From: Castanea sativa | Lineage: Eukaryota; Streptophyta; Magnoliopsida; Fagales; Fagaceae | Assembly: GCF_040712315.1 (NCBI RefSeq) | Contig: NC_134021.1 | Location: forward strand, 46,151,312 to 46,215,311 | Direction: 5' to 3' | DNA length: 64,000 nt | In this document: piece after piece, positions 1 to 11,315 of the stretch | How positions within the stretch are numbered: the first letter of the stretch is position 1 | Layout: every line of letters begins with the position of its first letter | Made by a program: the position numbers and the translations under genes | Notes under the pieces: model-generated | What the model saw: only the letters and a program-made list of their open reading frames with translations | What the model was told of the DNA's origin: nothing | Databases searched by the model: none

Positions 1-741
1 TCAAAACACACGTGGGCTCCGGCCCAATTAGCCTTAAACAATGAAATTTGTAGAGTGTGGATTCGCAATCTAGTTTAGTGATATTCGAAACTTGGTGAAC
101 AGGCTGGACTATTACAGTGTTTGCAAATAGAAGACAAACGGGGAAAAGTAAACTTCCTCGGATATGAGCCGAGGACAAATTGTATATATATATTCTTTGT
201 CTTTTTTTCTTTTTCTCAAAGGCCACAGTTCTTCATATCTCTCTTTCCTTTTTTCTTTGCCCTCTTTCCTCCTTAAATACTTCTTCTCCTTCCCTCTTTA
301 TCCACGTGTTGCACAAATCACCCTTTTAGACACCTGTCCCACCCACCACCTTTTGGAAGTCTTTAAATTATAGCAAGAAGGCTAACTTCTACTCTTCAAG
401 GGTCACTCCCCCATTAATGCGGCCAGGGAGGTAGGTGCAGGGCCTTTAATGTGGAGGTAGCAGCCTTTTTCTAAGATATTTCCCTCACACCGTTGCGTCT
501 GGAGGGTGCTTAAATCCCCCTCTTAACCAACGGTTTTTCCAGAACTCTGCCTTGATCTTTTTGGCGAATCCTAGGGTCATCGTGGGTCTTTCCGAGGAGA
601 TATTCGTCCTCGGATGAATCCTCGGACTCTCAACTCATGGGCCGAGCTACAGTTCTAAGAGGCTTTTAGTCTAAAACAAACTAGCACCCATCAACAAAGC
701 CCGAGGCTCAAATACTTACTTAGGTCCTTTTAGTCCCCACA
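1..741 (-). mobile_element. LTR fragment, gypsy-type, minus strand, cut by window start
   Basis: Read on the minus strand this begins TGTGGGGACTAAAAGG at 741 and runs to the left edge. It matches the general plan of the solo LTR at 14327-15084 and the LTRs of element B: the tract around 408-450 about the -CATTAATG- and -CTGCACCTACCTCC- words, the hairpin TCCTCGG/CCGAGGA at 155-175, and the 3' part reading ACTCTACAAATTTCATTG then TGTTTAAGGC-like sequence near positions 35-60. Its 3' end (expected ...CTTACA) lies outside the window, so it cannot be told whether this is a solo LTR or one end of an element. The bases just outside its 5' end (742-746, ATATT) would be the target duplication. The short open frame in 164-373 is an LTR by-product, not a gene. 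Confidence 0.85.
155..175. promoter_or_regulatory. Conserved LTR stem-loop (copy 1)
   Basis: TCCTCGG (155-161), a 7-base loop, then CCGAGGA (169-175) form a perfect 7-bp stem. The same hairpin occurs at the equivalent place in the other three LTRs of the window. Role not known; position suggests the transcribed R/U5 part of the LTR. Confidence 0.5.
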
Positions 742-1245
742 ATATTAAGTAGAGAAAGTTTGGATTTTGATTTTGATTTTTTTTTTTTTTTTTTTTTGGG
801 TTTGAATCATGTTCCTGTTGGGTTTTGGGTTCTAAAATGTTTGTTTCATTTTTTTTTGCCTTGATTTATAAATTTTTAAGCTAGTAATATATTTTTAAGG
901 ATATAGGATGAAAAAATTTGGATTTCAAGAAATTTTTGTTTGGGAAAATAATTGTTAATTTCTAAATTACTTTGATGATGCATAAACTTTTGTAGGCACA
1001 GGTTGATTAAGAATGAACATTTTCTCTCACTTATTTTTTGAGGTTTTTTTTTTTTTTTTTTTGAGAAGTATCTTGAGTTTTTGAGCAACCGTTTTGCTTT
1101 TTAACTTAATAATAGATAAATTATAATTATAATGTATATAAATATATATTAACTTTAAGAAAAATTTTACCATACACCGCACTAGTTAACAGCTAATAAT
1201 TGTTAAATGACTGAAATTGCAAGTTAAAAATTTTACTTTTAATTA
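742..1245. other. AT-rich non-coding stretch
   Basis: Very AT-rich, with poly-T runs near 778-797 and 1046-1062. I see no coding frame, RNA gene or repeat boundary in it. The short minus-strand frame at 876-1088 is lysine/phenylalanine-rich low-complexity translation and not credible. Confidence 0.6.
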
Positions 1246-1247
1246 CA

Positions 1248-1500
1248 ACAATTGGATAAAAAATTTAATTTGTTTTCTTTTTACTTTTCACTGTTACTTT
1301 TTTATTTCTTCACTTTTTTTGACTTCTCTTTCACACATGGGTAATTGCATGGTTTATTAAAAATCCAACAACCAACAATTGGATAAAAAATTTAATTTGT
1401 TTTCTTTTGACCTTTTCAATGTTACTTTTTTTTCTTCACTTTTTTGACACTCTTTCACACATGGGCAATTGCATGGTTCATTAAAAATCCAACAACCGAC
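1248..1500. repeat. Tandem duplication, ~127-bp unit
   Basis: The word ACAATTGGATAAAA occurs at 1248 and again at 1375. Each copy runs on through a T-rich middle and a CACACATGGG-AATTGCATGG-TT end. The second copy carries small indels. No function is implied. Confidence 0.85.
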
Positions 1501-2689
1501 AACCAGTGTCAAGCACGTGGAAAATTTCTTGGGTGTAGGGGACCCAGTACAACATACATTCATGGTGAGTGAGACCCATGCGTGGAGCCAGAGAGTGCCA
1601 GCTAACTATTTCCGCAGGATTGGGATTCGGTGCATTCACCTAATCCCTTCACAAATATTTTTTACTTTTTTTTTTTACTTTTTAAATTTTAGTTGTTTTT
1701 TATATTAAATAGTTGAGATTTAAAGTTGTTTTTTTGTAACTTTAAATCTTAACTATCTATACCAATTGTCCTTGCTTTGTGTACAAAATCCCATTGTAGC
1801 ACTCGCAACCAGTAAAAAAAACTTACTTCTCCATAGGTCAAGGCGAAGTTCATGTATTTATCCATATTCATATTGCAAAAGTTTCATATTTGTGGATCGA
1901 GGATGTCTAAAAAAAAGGTATCCTTCGGAATCCCTATAGTCAAGGCAAAGGTCGGGAGGTATGGGATCATTGAAGGTGTAGGGGGAATAATAGACTCACC
2001 TTCTGATGCAGCCCCCACAAGGTGGCTATAAGTCTTCCCTTGTCCAGATATAGTATTGGGGAGTAGAATCGTAGCCGAATGAACTTGGATCTAAAGGGGT
2101 TCGTATTGTTTTCCTCAGAGCTAGCTTTCGGGGAAGTGGCAACCATTACGAGAGGTGGATTTTTCTTTTTTCAAAAGATCTAGGGAAGGTTTTCAAAGGC
2201 GATTAAAAGATGTTCGGGACATTTATCCTTCGCGACGTAGAGATCGAAGCACTGATTTCCCTCATTAAGACCCGTTTTGTCTGCTCGGTAGCTGGAGGTA
2301 AATAGGAGGATCTTGAGTACGGGGGATAAAAGATAAGATGGAATAAGAAATTTCTTTGGCTTTTTGCCACCCCATAAAGAAAGAGCTGCTTGGCCATTAT
2401 CGGCTTGTAAAAGCTCTAGGCAAGAGGGCGCCTACCATACCAAATACGTAAGGCGTTTTGGCCGGAAATTAAAGCAAGCGTACTTTTTGTTGAGAACGGC
2501 CTATTCCATCTCATACGCCTCTCCCAATACCCTAGGGCTTCTTACTTTGTATTTGATTGGACAGCATACCAGAGGTCTATTTTGATTTGAAGGGGATGCA
2601 TTATTTTACTTTTTCTGGACGTGGTTCTTCATATACTTTACTCTATGAACTAAGTGGATTCGGTCGTATGAGCGTTATACGGGGAGAGG
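1501..2689. other. Unassigned non-coding block with composition shift
   Basis: From about 1840 onward the sequence changes from AT-rich to nearly balanced composition, with little homopolymer. It contains short open frames (for example 2203-2397 minus and 2364-2585 plus) but no recognisable domain. The texture is like plant organellar, especially mitochondrial, DNA, but I could not match it to a named organelle gene. It ends where element A's LTR-like sequence begins. Confidence 0.35.
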
Positions 2690-3279
2690 TATTGGGCCCA
2701 TTGGGCTTCAAACCCCAGCCTTGATATAACGAACGAAACGGGGCCTCAGGCCTGCTTGGTAATGCGCCCCAACCTTGAGTCACAACACTTGACATCCCCA
2801 ATCTGAGCATACCTCGGCACCCAACAAATTTCCCCTCCCAAAGGTGCTACTACTCGAGGTTTCCAAGTCCCAGTAGATCAATATTGCCTTGGGGAACATC
2901 GCCACCAAACAACCATTTGGAGGCAGGAACCATTTCCGATGTCATTGCCACTGTCCCCAACGGAACCTCCCCTAAGACCACCTTGGAGCGATAGAATTGG
3001 ACCCCCGTCTCCACTAATAGTGAGGGATATCATAACATTCCCACTATTCTCTGCCTATAAAAAGGAGAAAAGAAGGAGGAAGAAGGGTTGACAATTTGAG
3101 AAAGAAACACGGAGAGAAGAGAGAGACCGCCACGAGGAGAGGAAGAAAGTCTTAGGGAAAGAATGGACCTCACAAAGTCTTAAGTGATTGCATGGGTTTC
3201 AAAGCGAAGGATCACCCATAGTAGGAAACTTAAAGCTCACGAAACAAATAGATTATGAGCCTAAAATCGTGGCTACGCA
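2690..3279 (+). mobile_element. Element A putative 5' LTR (left boundary uncertain)
   Basis: The right boundary is supported by a terminal CA at 3278-3279 followed by a primer-binding-site-like sequence. A TATA-like CCTATAAAAAGG lies at 3054-3065, with a purine-rich leader after it, as expected for an LTR promoter. The left boundary is set only by the change from the preceding composition block, and no partner LTR was found to confirm it. Confidence 0.5.
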
Positions 3280-3282
3280 TAA

Positions 3283-3300
3283 TTGGCGCTGTCTGTGGGA
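3283..3300 (+). promoter_or_regulatory. Element A primer-binding site (tRNA-primed)
   Basis: TTGGCGCTGTCTGTGGGA lies three bases after the LTR end. TGGCGC-type sites just after the 5' LTR are usual for Tat/Athila elements. Element B has the decayed counterpart TTAGAGCTGTCTGTGGGA at the same place. Confidence 0.6.
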
Positions 3301-3483
3301 AGAGGAAGGCATCAAAGGGGAGGTCGGGGGGAACGCGAGGAAGGTTTTGCAAGTGTGGGAGGTCGATACAGAACCGGGTCTCGTTAGTCTGGTCACCATC
3401 GTCACCAGGATCGCTCATGGTCACGGGAATATGCAGATATGGGTTCAACTTCCCCCGAAGAGTGAGGGCCTAGGAATGTTGCA

Positions 3484-4327
3484 ATGGACGCCATGAGTCG
3501 AGCCCTGCGCCGAGCTGCTCGATCACCGTTCTCCGAGGACATCGAACGAGCCGCTATGCCGAACAGATTTATGCGGTTGCCGTTTAACTCTTACGATGGG
3601 AAGATGGACCCAGTAGAGCACGTAAGCCATTATATACAGATGATGTCGTTACACGCCCATAATGATGCATTGATGTGCAAGGTGTTTCGTTCGAGTCTCG
3701 GGCCTACTGCATGGAGGTTGTTCATTGGATTAAGGAAGGGCTCGATTCACAGTTTCACTGAGCTGATCCAGGAGTTCTGTGTCCAGTTCATGACATGCAG
3801 CGAGTACCACAACTAGTAGACGCGTTGTTATCAATGAAAATGGGGGCTGAAGAAACCCTTCGTAACAACACTAGTCGGTACTGGGAACTCTACAATGAAA
3901 TCGGTGGGGGGAACGAGAGAATCACGGCCAGCACATTCCTGCTGGGTTTGCCCGAGGATTCCGAGTTTCGGGAGTTGCTAACAAAGAGGCCTCCCGAGGA
4001 TATGAGTCAACTGATGAGGCGTATCGAGGAATATAAGCGGTTAGAAGATGATCGGCTCCAAAGTAAAGGTAAGGCCTTGGTCATAAGCAATCCTCGACAA
4101 GGCAGTTTTTAGTCGAGGCCTAGGAAGGATTTAAGGATTCAAGAACTGGAAGCCCGAGTAGGAGAAGTGTGGATCATGGATCGCATAAAACATGAACTAT
4201 ACTTTCGGTTGCCAAACAAGATAGGGGTGACCCGTCAAGGAGAAATCAGAACTTGTATTGTACATACCACAAAGACAAGGGGCACACCATCGAGCAATGC
4301 AGGGTGTTAAAGGATCAGTTGGGGTAG
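3484..4327 (+). pseudogene. gag: Element A gag (capsid/nucleocapsid), broken
   Basis: The capsid-like Retrotrans_gag region starts with MDAMSRALR and matches the middle of element B's Gag (shared words DPVEHVSH or NPVEHVSH, LMCKVF, SSLGP). The frame changes near 3795; the second part continues with LVDALLSMKMG and ends at a TAG (4110-4112). A further frame change precedes the zinc knuckle at 4259-4300, where the spacing C-x2-H-x3-G-H-x4-C is readable, followed by a stop near 4325. The N-terminal basic/serine-rich part seen in element B is missing here: only about 180 bp separate the PBS from the capsid region. The protein would have packaged element RNA into virus-like particles. Confidence 0.85.
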
Positions 4328-4584
4328 TTTGTAAAGGTGGGGTATTTAAAAGAATTCGTGGTGGGCCCTAGGAACCAGGAGACTGGGCAGGATGCTCGGC
4401 CATGAGGGAATCCTCTTCCCCCTCCACTGGGAATCATAGAAGTCATCCATGCAACCCCTAGGGAAACGATGGTTCCCATGACGAGGGACATGTTGGCTGT
4501 GGCCCCGCAAGAAGCTGCACGGATGAGCTACCCTTCGAAAAGAAGCTGAGATACACTCGGGAAAATATAGCCTTTGACGACGAT

Positions 4585-4991
4585 GATTTGGAGGGCACAA
4601 TTCAGCCACATGATGATGCTTTAGTGGTTACGACTCGGATAATGATTTCACAGTGAAAAGGGAGATGATAGATCAGGGGAGTGGTGCCGATGTGATGTGT
4701 CCCGACCTTTTTAGGGGCCTTGGACTAGAGAAAGTGGATCTCTCCAAATATGATATACCTCTAGTAGGGTTTAACGGCCAGGTGGTGATTCTAGAAGGGC
4801 AGATTACCCTCCCTGTAAATATGAAAGGCAAGGAAGTGATGGTAGCCTTTATAGTGGTCGCGTCATTTTCTCCATACATGGCGATCCTCGGTAGGCCATG
4901 GATTCTTGCAATGGGAGCGGTGCCGTCCACCCTACACGTAAAGGTAAAATTCCACACCAAGCGGGGTGTCGTTGTAGTGTGGGGCAACTAG
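4585..4991 (+). pseudogene. Element A retropepsin-like protease, broken
   Basis: The active-site motif DQGSGAD starts at 4671 and the downstream strand motif ILGRPW is intact, followed by LGAVPSTLH-like sequence (here MGAVPSTLH). In the family this aspartic protease dimer cleaves Gag-Pol. The frame closes at a TAG (4989-4991), and more polyprotein-like sequence follows it in the same region (QVARQ). It lies in the usual place between gag and RT. Confidence 0.8.
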
Positions 4992-5149
4992 CAAGTGGCC
5001 AGACAACACCTAGTAGCCGTGGCTAACCGGGGAATCGAGTAAAATGGGGTAGCCAAGAAAGCTCCATTATAGGAACTACAGGAACCTCAAGAGGAAATGG
5101 GGGCTAGCTGTGCCGAGGACTTAGTGAAGGTAAAGATATTGCCAGACTC

Positions 5150-7080
5150 TGAAAGGAGTTTCTGATAGGAGCAAGTTTGATTGACGAAGAGAGGGTGGAG
5201 TTGCTGCTTTTTCTCGTGCAGAACGTAGATGTATTCGCTTGGAGTCCGTATGAGGTGCTCGGAGTTGACCCTGAGTTTATAGTTCACAAACTCAACGTGG
5301 ACCCTTTCTACCCTTCTAAGAAGCAGAGGCCTAGGTGATTAGCTAAGGAGCATGTTGAAGCCATCAAACAAGAAGTCGGGAGGTTGAAGGAAGCCGGGGC
5401 TATAAAGGAATAATTCTTTCCAGAATGGCTTGCAAACATTGTGGTAGTGAAGAAGAAGAATGGCAAGTGGAGGGTTTGTGTTGATTTTACTGATTTAAAC
5501 CAAGCATGCCTGAAAGATCCATTTCCCATGCCGAAGATTGATCAGCTGGTAGATGCCAATTACAGACACTCGAGGATGAGTTTTCTAGATGTTTTTCAAG
5601 GATATCACCAAATTGCCCTCGTTGTCGAGGATCAAGAAAAGACGGCATTCATTTTCCCTGATGCCAACTACCATTATACCGTGATGCCATTCGGACTGAA
5701 GAATGCAGGAGTCACATATCAATGAATGATGATGAGGATGTTTAGGGATAAGATTGGGCATACGGTCAAGGTGTATATTGATGACATGGTGATAAAAAGC
5801 AAGCGAGAGACACAACATATTGACGACCTCAAAGAAGTGTTTGAAATACTCTGACGACACCAGCTGTGTCTCAATGCCGATAAGTGCGCTTTTGGAATGG
5901 GGGCTGGCAAGTTCCTCGGTTATTTGATTACTAAACAGGGAATTGAACTTAACCTTGACCAAATCGAAGCTGTAAAATGTCTTAAATCGCTGAGCAGTCC
6001 AAAGGAAGTTCAGAAACTGACTGGCATGTTAGCTGCCCTTAACCGGTTTATTTCCAAATTTGTTGATTGATGCCGACCATTTTATCAGCTTTTGAAGAAA
6101 TGGAAGGGATTCCAGTGGGACAAAGAATGTGAAAAGGAATTTTAGGACCTAAAGGACTACCTAGGGCCAGTACCAATGTTGACAGCCTCGGAGCTTGGGG
6201 AAGATTTATACACGTACCTCTCAGTGTCTGAGCATGCTACAAGCGCCGTGCTGCTAAGGGATCAAGGTGTGTAATTGCCAATATACTATATCAGTAAAAC
6301 ATTTGTCAATGCTGAGACGAGGTATTTGCCATTGGAGAAGTTGGTGTTAGCACTAGTACACTTTACACGAAAGTTGCCCCATTATTTCCAGGCTCACACC
6401 GTCTATGTTCTAACTGAGTATCCTCTACAGTCATTGTTGAGGAGATCTGATTTTATAGGGAGAATAGCTAAGTGGGGGACTCGGTTGGGCTATTTTGATA
6501 TCAGATACAAACCTAAAAACTCTGTGAAGGGTCAGGTTCTCGCCGATTTCATTGCAGGGTTTTCCCCGAGAGGAGGGTTAGAGATGGTCTGCCACGTAGA
6601 AGTCCTCTCGTGGAAGGTATTCGTGGACAGCGCATCCAACGAAGCAGGGGTTGAGGCTGGAATCGTAGTTATCACCCTGGAATGAATGAAGCTGGAACAC
6701 TCATTTAGGCTGGGCTTTAGAGCTTCTAATAACGAAGTCGAGTATGAGGCCTTACTGGTCGGATTAAGAGTTGTCTCAGATTTGGGTGCTAAGAAGGTGG
6801 AGGTATAGTTGGATTCCCGATTGGTGATTAATTAGGTATGAGGGAGCTTCGAGGCCAAATATCCTTGGATGATTGAGTATTTACAGTTGGTGAAACAAAC
6901 TATGAGCTACTTTTCAAATGCGAGAGTGGACCAAGTGTTGAGAGGACAGAATCGACATGCCAACTCTTTAGCCACATTAGCATCGTCGGTAGCTGATAGG
7001 GTGCCCTAATTAATCAGGGTGGAATTGGTGGCCGAACCAAGTATTAACACAAAGACGGGAGTTTTGCAGGTCGCCACCAT
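5150..7080 (+). pseudogene. pol: Element A reverse transcriptase plus two RNase H domains, broken
   Basis: RT features in order: VFAWSPYEV, VVVKKKNGKWR, FTDLNQAC, FQGYHQI, FIFP and the catalytic YIDDM (5774-5785). The RT-linked RNase H follows (YYISKTF, LPHYFQ, VKGQVLADF). A second RNase H begins near 6607 with VFVDSAS, then NNEVEYEALL and LDSRLVIN carry the acidic residues. Many in-frame stops interrupt it, for example at 5336, 5723, 5852, 6068, 6143, 6272, 6682, 6807, 6832 and 6838. Most sit where relatives carry Gln or Arg, as expected if CAG, CAA or CGA became TAG, TAA or TGA. The catalytic core would have copied element RNA into DNA. Confidence 0.9.
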
Positions 7081-7093
7081 CGAGCAGTGCTAG

Positions 7094-8330
7094 ATGGATC
7101 CTATAGTCAACTTTTTTGCTGAGGACCAAATACCAGGTGACGAAAAGGAAGCGGCTAGAGTGCGTTGGGCCGCTGCTTGGTACTGGCTATCTACCGATTG
7201 GAAGCTACATCGAAGGTCATTTGAGGGGCCACACTTACAATGTCTGCACCCCAGCGAGATTAAAGAACTCTTGGCCGAGCTTCACGAGGGTGTGTGCGGC
7301 AGTCACGTTGCGGGACGTTCATTGGCCCACCGAGCAATGACTCAGGGATTTTGGCGGCCGCAAATGCGAAAAGACGTCGTCGAGTATGCATAGGGGTGTG
7401 AGCAATGCCAAAAGCACGCCCTGATGATCCATCAACCTGTAAGAAACTTGAATCCTGTTAGTAGCTCGTGGCCCTTTGCCTAGTGGAGGCTAGACATAAT
7501 TGGTCATTTCTCTCAAGCAACAGGCAACTGAAGATTCTTGTTAGTGGCAGTGGATTACTTTACAATGTGGGCAGGCAAACATCCAGGATGCGGATGTCAA
7601 GAAGTTTTTATGGGGGAACATTATAACCAGATTTGGGGTGCTAGAGTCTCTTGTGTCAGACAATGGGTTGCAGTTCGGTAGCAAAGCTTTCTGCAAATTT
7701 TGTATTAGTCTCGGCTTCAAAAACCAGTATTCTACCCTGGCGTACCCACAGAGTAATGACCAGGCTGAGGCCACCAACAAAGCCATTATGGACGGGTTGA
7801 AGAAAAAGGTTAGAGGGCGCTAAGGGAAGGTGGGCCGAGGAATTGCCCAGTGTTCTGTGGGCATACCGGACAACCCCAAGGAGGTCCACAGGAGAGACTT
7901 TATTTTCTCTGACATTTGGAGCAGAAGTGGTCATACCATCCGAGATAAACCTATGCAGCGCCGGGTTTCAGGTTTCGCTCCAGTCGAGAATGCAGAATTG
8001 ATGATGAGGTAGCTGAACTTGTTGGAAGAGCACCATGAAGCGGCGACCATACGGCTGGCAGAGTATCAACAGAAGCTTGCCCGCAGGTACAACAAAAGTG
8101 TGAGGAGGAGGGAGTTTACCGTTGGGGATCTAGTGCTTTGAAGGGTAGTGGGGAACACTCGAGAGGTTAATGCAAGGAAGCTAGCCCTAACAGCCCAACC
8201 TGGGAAGGACCATACAGAGTGACTGCCATCGCCGACGCAAGAGCATACTATTTGGAAGACTTAGATGAAAGGTCACTTCCTTGGCCATGGAATGCTCACA
8301 ATTTGAAGAAATTTTATCACTAATCACCAG
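7094..8330 (+). pseudogene. Element A integrase, broken
   Basis: An HHCC zinc-binding region is visible (CGSHVAG, LAHRAMTQGFW, then CEQCQK). The catalytic acids are readable as D at 7493 (LDII), D at 7659 (SDNG) and E at 7767 (QAEATNK); the last two are 35 residues apart, the D,D(35)E spacing of retroviral-type integrases. Frames change between 7570 and 7640 and again near 7800. A C-terminal part with LARRYNKS and a decayed GPY-like DNA-binding region follows to about 8330. It would have inserted element cDNA into the genome. Confidence 0.85.
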
Positions 8331-8479
8331 TACACGAAGGCGCAGCCTGAGCATAATGTTATATGTGCATATATATATTAGTATGAATGTGATATTTATC
8401 CAAGCTGGTGTGTTTATACCTACGACCCCGTCGTTACTTGATTCATTTTCTCGGTCTATCGGACAAGCAAAAAACGAAC

Positions 8480-9310
8480 GATACTTATCCTAAGGACGGA
8501 AGCCTGCTTCTCGGTTCGATCCTAATCATCGAGCAGGCGGAAACCTTACATCGAATTATCCTAAGGACAGAAGCCTACTTCTCAGTTTGATCCCTATCAT
8601 CGAGCAAGTGGAAACCTTACATCAAATTATCCTCAGAATAGAAGTCTACTTCTCGGTTCGACCTAAGTCACTGAGCAGGTAGAAACCTTACATTGAATTA
8701 TCTTAAGGACAAAAGCCTGCTTCTTGGTTTGACCCAAGTAACCAAGCAGGTAGAAACCTTACATCGTATTATCCTAAGGACAAAAGCCTGATTCTCGGTT
8801 CGATCCCTATCACCAAGCAAGTGGAAACATTGCATCGAATTATCCTAAGGACGGAGCTTGATTCTTGGTTCGATTCCTATCACTGAGCAGGTGGAAACCT
8901 TACATCGAATTATTCTAAGGACAAAGACCTGCTTCTCGGTTCGATCTCAATGAATGGGCAGGTGAAGACCTCACATCGAATTATCCTAAGGATAGAAGCT
9001 TGCTTCTCAATTCGACCCAAGTCACCGAGCAGGTAGAAACCTTACATCGAATTATCCTAAGGATAGAAGCCAGATTCTCAGTTCGATCCTTATCACCGAG
9101 CAGGTGGAAACCTTACATCAAATTATTCTAAGGACAAAAACCTGCTTCTCGGTTCGATCCCTATCACTGAGTAGGTGGAAAGCTTACATCGAATTATTCT
9201 AAGGACAAAAACCTCCTTCTCGGTTCAATCCCAATCGCCGAGTAGGTGGAGACCTCACATCGAATTATCCTAAGGACAGAAACCTTTTTCTCGGTTCGAT
9301 CCTAATTAGG
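8480..9310. repeat. 71-bp tandem array in element A 3' region
   Basis: The phrase TCCTAAGGACAGAAGCC with its variants recurs at a steady 71-bp spacing (TAAGG at 8491, 8562, 8704, 8775 ... 9271), about 11.5 copies. Each unit carries TCTCGGTTCGATCC and a GAGCAGGTGGAAACC-type word. It starts soon after the integrase end. Tandem repeats in the hypervariable 3' region are known for Tat/Ogre elements. Confidence 0.95.
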
Positions 9311-9868
9311 GATACTTACCAATGTTAAACCTTCCCAGATAAGTTGACGTACATCAAATTCAATATTTATTGTCGAGGAGCCAATTCTTTCTAAAGATGG
9401 GCGACCCTGCCATACCGACCACAATCATTATACATGCATGAAAAATGAGTGATAGGCTACCCGGATACCAGAATCATGTATAAATAAAAAAGAAAAAAAA
9501 GAAAAACAAATTGAACACGGCAGGAAAAATAACCTAGTAATAGTTTAATAAACATTCGTAAGTAAGATTTAACCAAGTGTTTGTCAACCACGTCTAGATG
9601 ATTGATAAAAACGAACAGAAAAGAAAATCAAATCATTATTCTGTCACCACAACTCGGTGACCCTAGGCAATCAAAACAAATAAAAGCAGAAACTAAAACT
9701 CAAGTGGAAAGTAAAAAAAAAAGGGGGGGGGAGGAAAGGAAAAAATGCATCGAACTGTAGGATCGGTGGGCGGGACATGAACTACTTTGTCGACCTGCTG
9801 TTTTGATATACCCTCAATTGGCTGATTGGGGGGTGGTTGCTGGACTGGCACATTATCGGTAGATTGCA
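9311..9868. other. Unassigned sequence between element A array and copia fragment
   Basis: No clear domain. It contains an A-rich tract with a G run near 9716-9733 and a short minus-strand frame (9693-9890) that is proline/glutamine-rich and overlaps the copia RT start; I do not regard it as a gene. It may be residual 3' region of element A. Confidence 0.4.
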
Positions 9869-10790
9869 ATGAAAGAGGAGCTTGATGCATTATCCAAAAA
9901 CCATACTTGGAATTTGGCCATTTTCTCTCTTGGACAGTCTGTGGTTGGTTGTAAGTGGATCTAAAAGATCAAGACTAGCTCTGATGGATCCATTAAGCAC
10001 TATAAGGCTCGTCTTGTTGTAAAAGGTTTTACACAAGAGTATGGGATTGATTATGAAGAGACCTTTACTCTGGTTGCTTATATCTCATCTGTTCGTACCT
10101 TCTTAGCTGTTGCTGTTGCTAGTAAAAGGGACCCTTTTTAGATCGATGTCAAAAATGTCTTCCTTAATGGGGATTTAAGTGATAAAGTTTATATGCAACC
10201 TCCTCCTGGTCTTTCTGTTAAATCAAACAAGGTTCGTCACCTTTGACGTACACTTTATGGCCTTAAACAAGCTCGAAGACCTTGGTTTGCCAAGTTTAGC
10301 TCCACCAACTTTTGCTTGGATTGCACTGCTAGTCCTTATGATTTTACCTTATTCCTGTGTCACATTGACAAGGGCACCATTTTCCTTCTCCTATATATGG
10401 ATGATATGATCATAATTGGTGATGACCTTAGTGGCATTTAAGAACTTAAGGATTTTTTCAGTTAGCGATTTGAGATGAAAGATCTTGGACATCTTAGTTA
10501 CTTCTTGGGTCTTGAAATCACTCATTCCACAAATGGTCTTTACATTACTTAAGCCAAGTATGCTTCTGAACTTTTGTCTCAAGTGGGAGTCACTGAAAGC
10601 AAGACTGTTGATCCTACAGTAGAACTTAATGCACATCTAACTCACTCAGGGTGGGGGGGGGGGGGGACCATTGTATAATCTCTTTCATTACAGATGATTG
10701 GTTGACAGCCTAATTTATCTCACTGTCACTCGTCGAGACATTTCCTATGATGTGCACTAGGTGAGCCATCTACCGTTGGATACCTCTCTT
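9869..10790 (+). pseudogene. Ty1/copia reverse transcriptase fragment
   Basis: Starts with MKEELDALSKNHTW, the usual opening of the copia RT domain (RVT_2), and continues with [12 protein letters not shown], a damaged VFLNGDL, YGLKQA, and YMDDM with its catalytic aspartates (10395-10406). Near 10500 it reads MKDLGHLSYFLGLEI. Several in-frame stops are present, and an extra T in the run at 10381-10384 shifts the frame just before YMDD. A G homopolymer at 10651-10666 breaks it again; decayed sequence resembling SLIYLTVTR and DISY follows. No gag, integrase or LTRs of this copia element were found, so only the RT part is here. The short frame at 10179-10409 is a shadow. Confidence 0.9.
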
Positions 10791-11315
10791 TTTTATTGCT
10801 AGACTATTATTTAAGCACTTATTATGGTGGGCCATACTTCATGCTAGCTTATCTTTGCTGGAGGTATTTTTGGGCCCTTATTTTAATTTTTGTTGGATGC
10901 AACCTAGACCTTGAGCAAATGGGTCTTTCACACTTCACTGACAGCCTTTGGGCCATATTTCAAGTCTAAAGTTGAGTCTCGGTCTTGGCTTCCCAAACAT
11001 AATTATGGGCAATCCAAAAATGCCCCCGGCACTTTTAAATGAACTACATGAGGTTGATTATACATTTAAGCAAAATTAATAAATATATGTATATATGTAT
11101 TTATGTATGTCTGTTTGTATGTATGTATGTATGTATGCATGTTTAATTTGTATTTAAAGAAATTATTCATTCTCTTAAAAAAGATTATTATTGTAATCAA
11201 AACTCATTTCTAATTTATACTAAATATGTATAATTTATTCTCTAATTTTATTGTAGTAAGAAAGAGACTACTTGTGATGGGGAACTAAAAAATACAACAC
11301 CAAAAAGTATGAACC
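10791..11315. other. AT-rich spacer with TATG microsatellite
   Basis: No gene seen. A GTAT/TATG-type microsatellite lies at about 11090-11145 with imperfect units. The rest is AT-rich without recognisable repeats. Confidence 0.6.

Larger units (their letters stand above)
2690..9310 (+). mobile_element. Element A: decayed Ty3/gypsy retrotransposon, Tat-type
   Basis: Ordered remnants are visible: LTR-like promoter end, PBS, gag, CCHC knuckle, aspartic protease, reverse transcriptase, an RT-linked RNase H, a second RNase H, integrase, then a tandem array. Two successive RNase H modules between RT and integrase are a hallmark of the Tat lineage of plant Ty3/gypsy elements. Frame changes (near 3795, between 4112 and 4250, near 7570-7630 and near 7800) and many in-frame stops make it incapable of autonomous movement. 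I found no second copy of 2690-3279 downstream, so the 3' LTR seems lost or lies beyond an unrecognised break. A copia fragment follows at 9869. Confidence 0.85.

Noticed and set aside
3188..3496. Plus-strand frame before element A gag as Gag N-terminus
   Set aside because: It spans the LTR end and PBS, and its sequence does not resemble element B Gag.
8281..8590. Short frames over the start of the 71-bp array
   Set aside because: Overlap each other and the tandem repeat; no domain.
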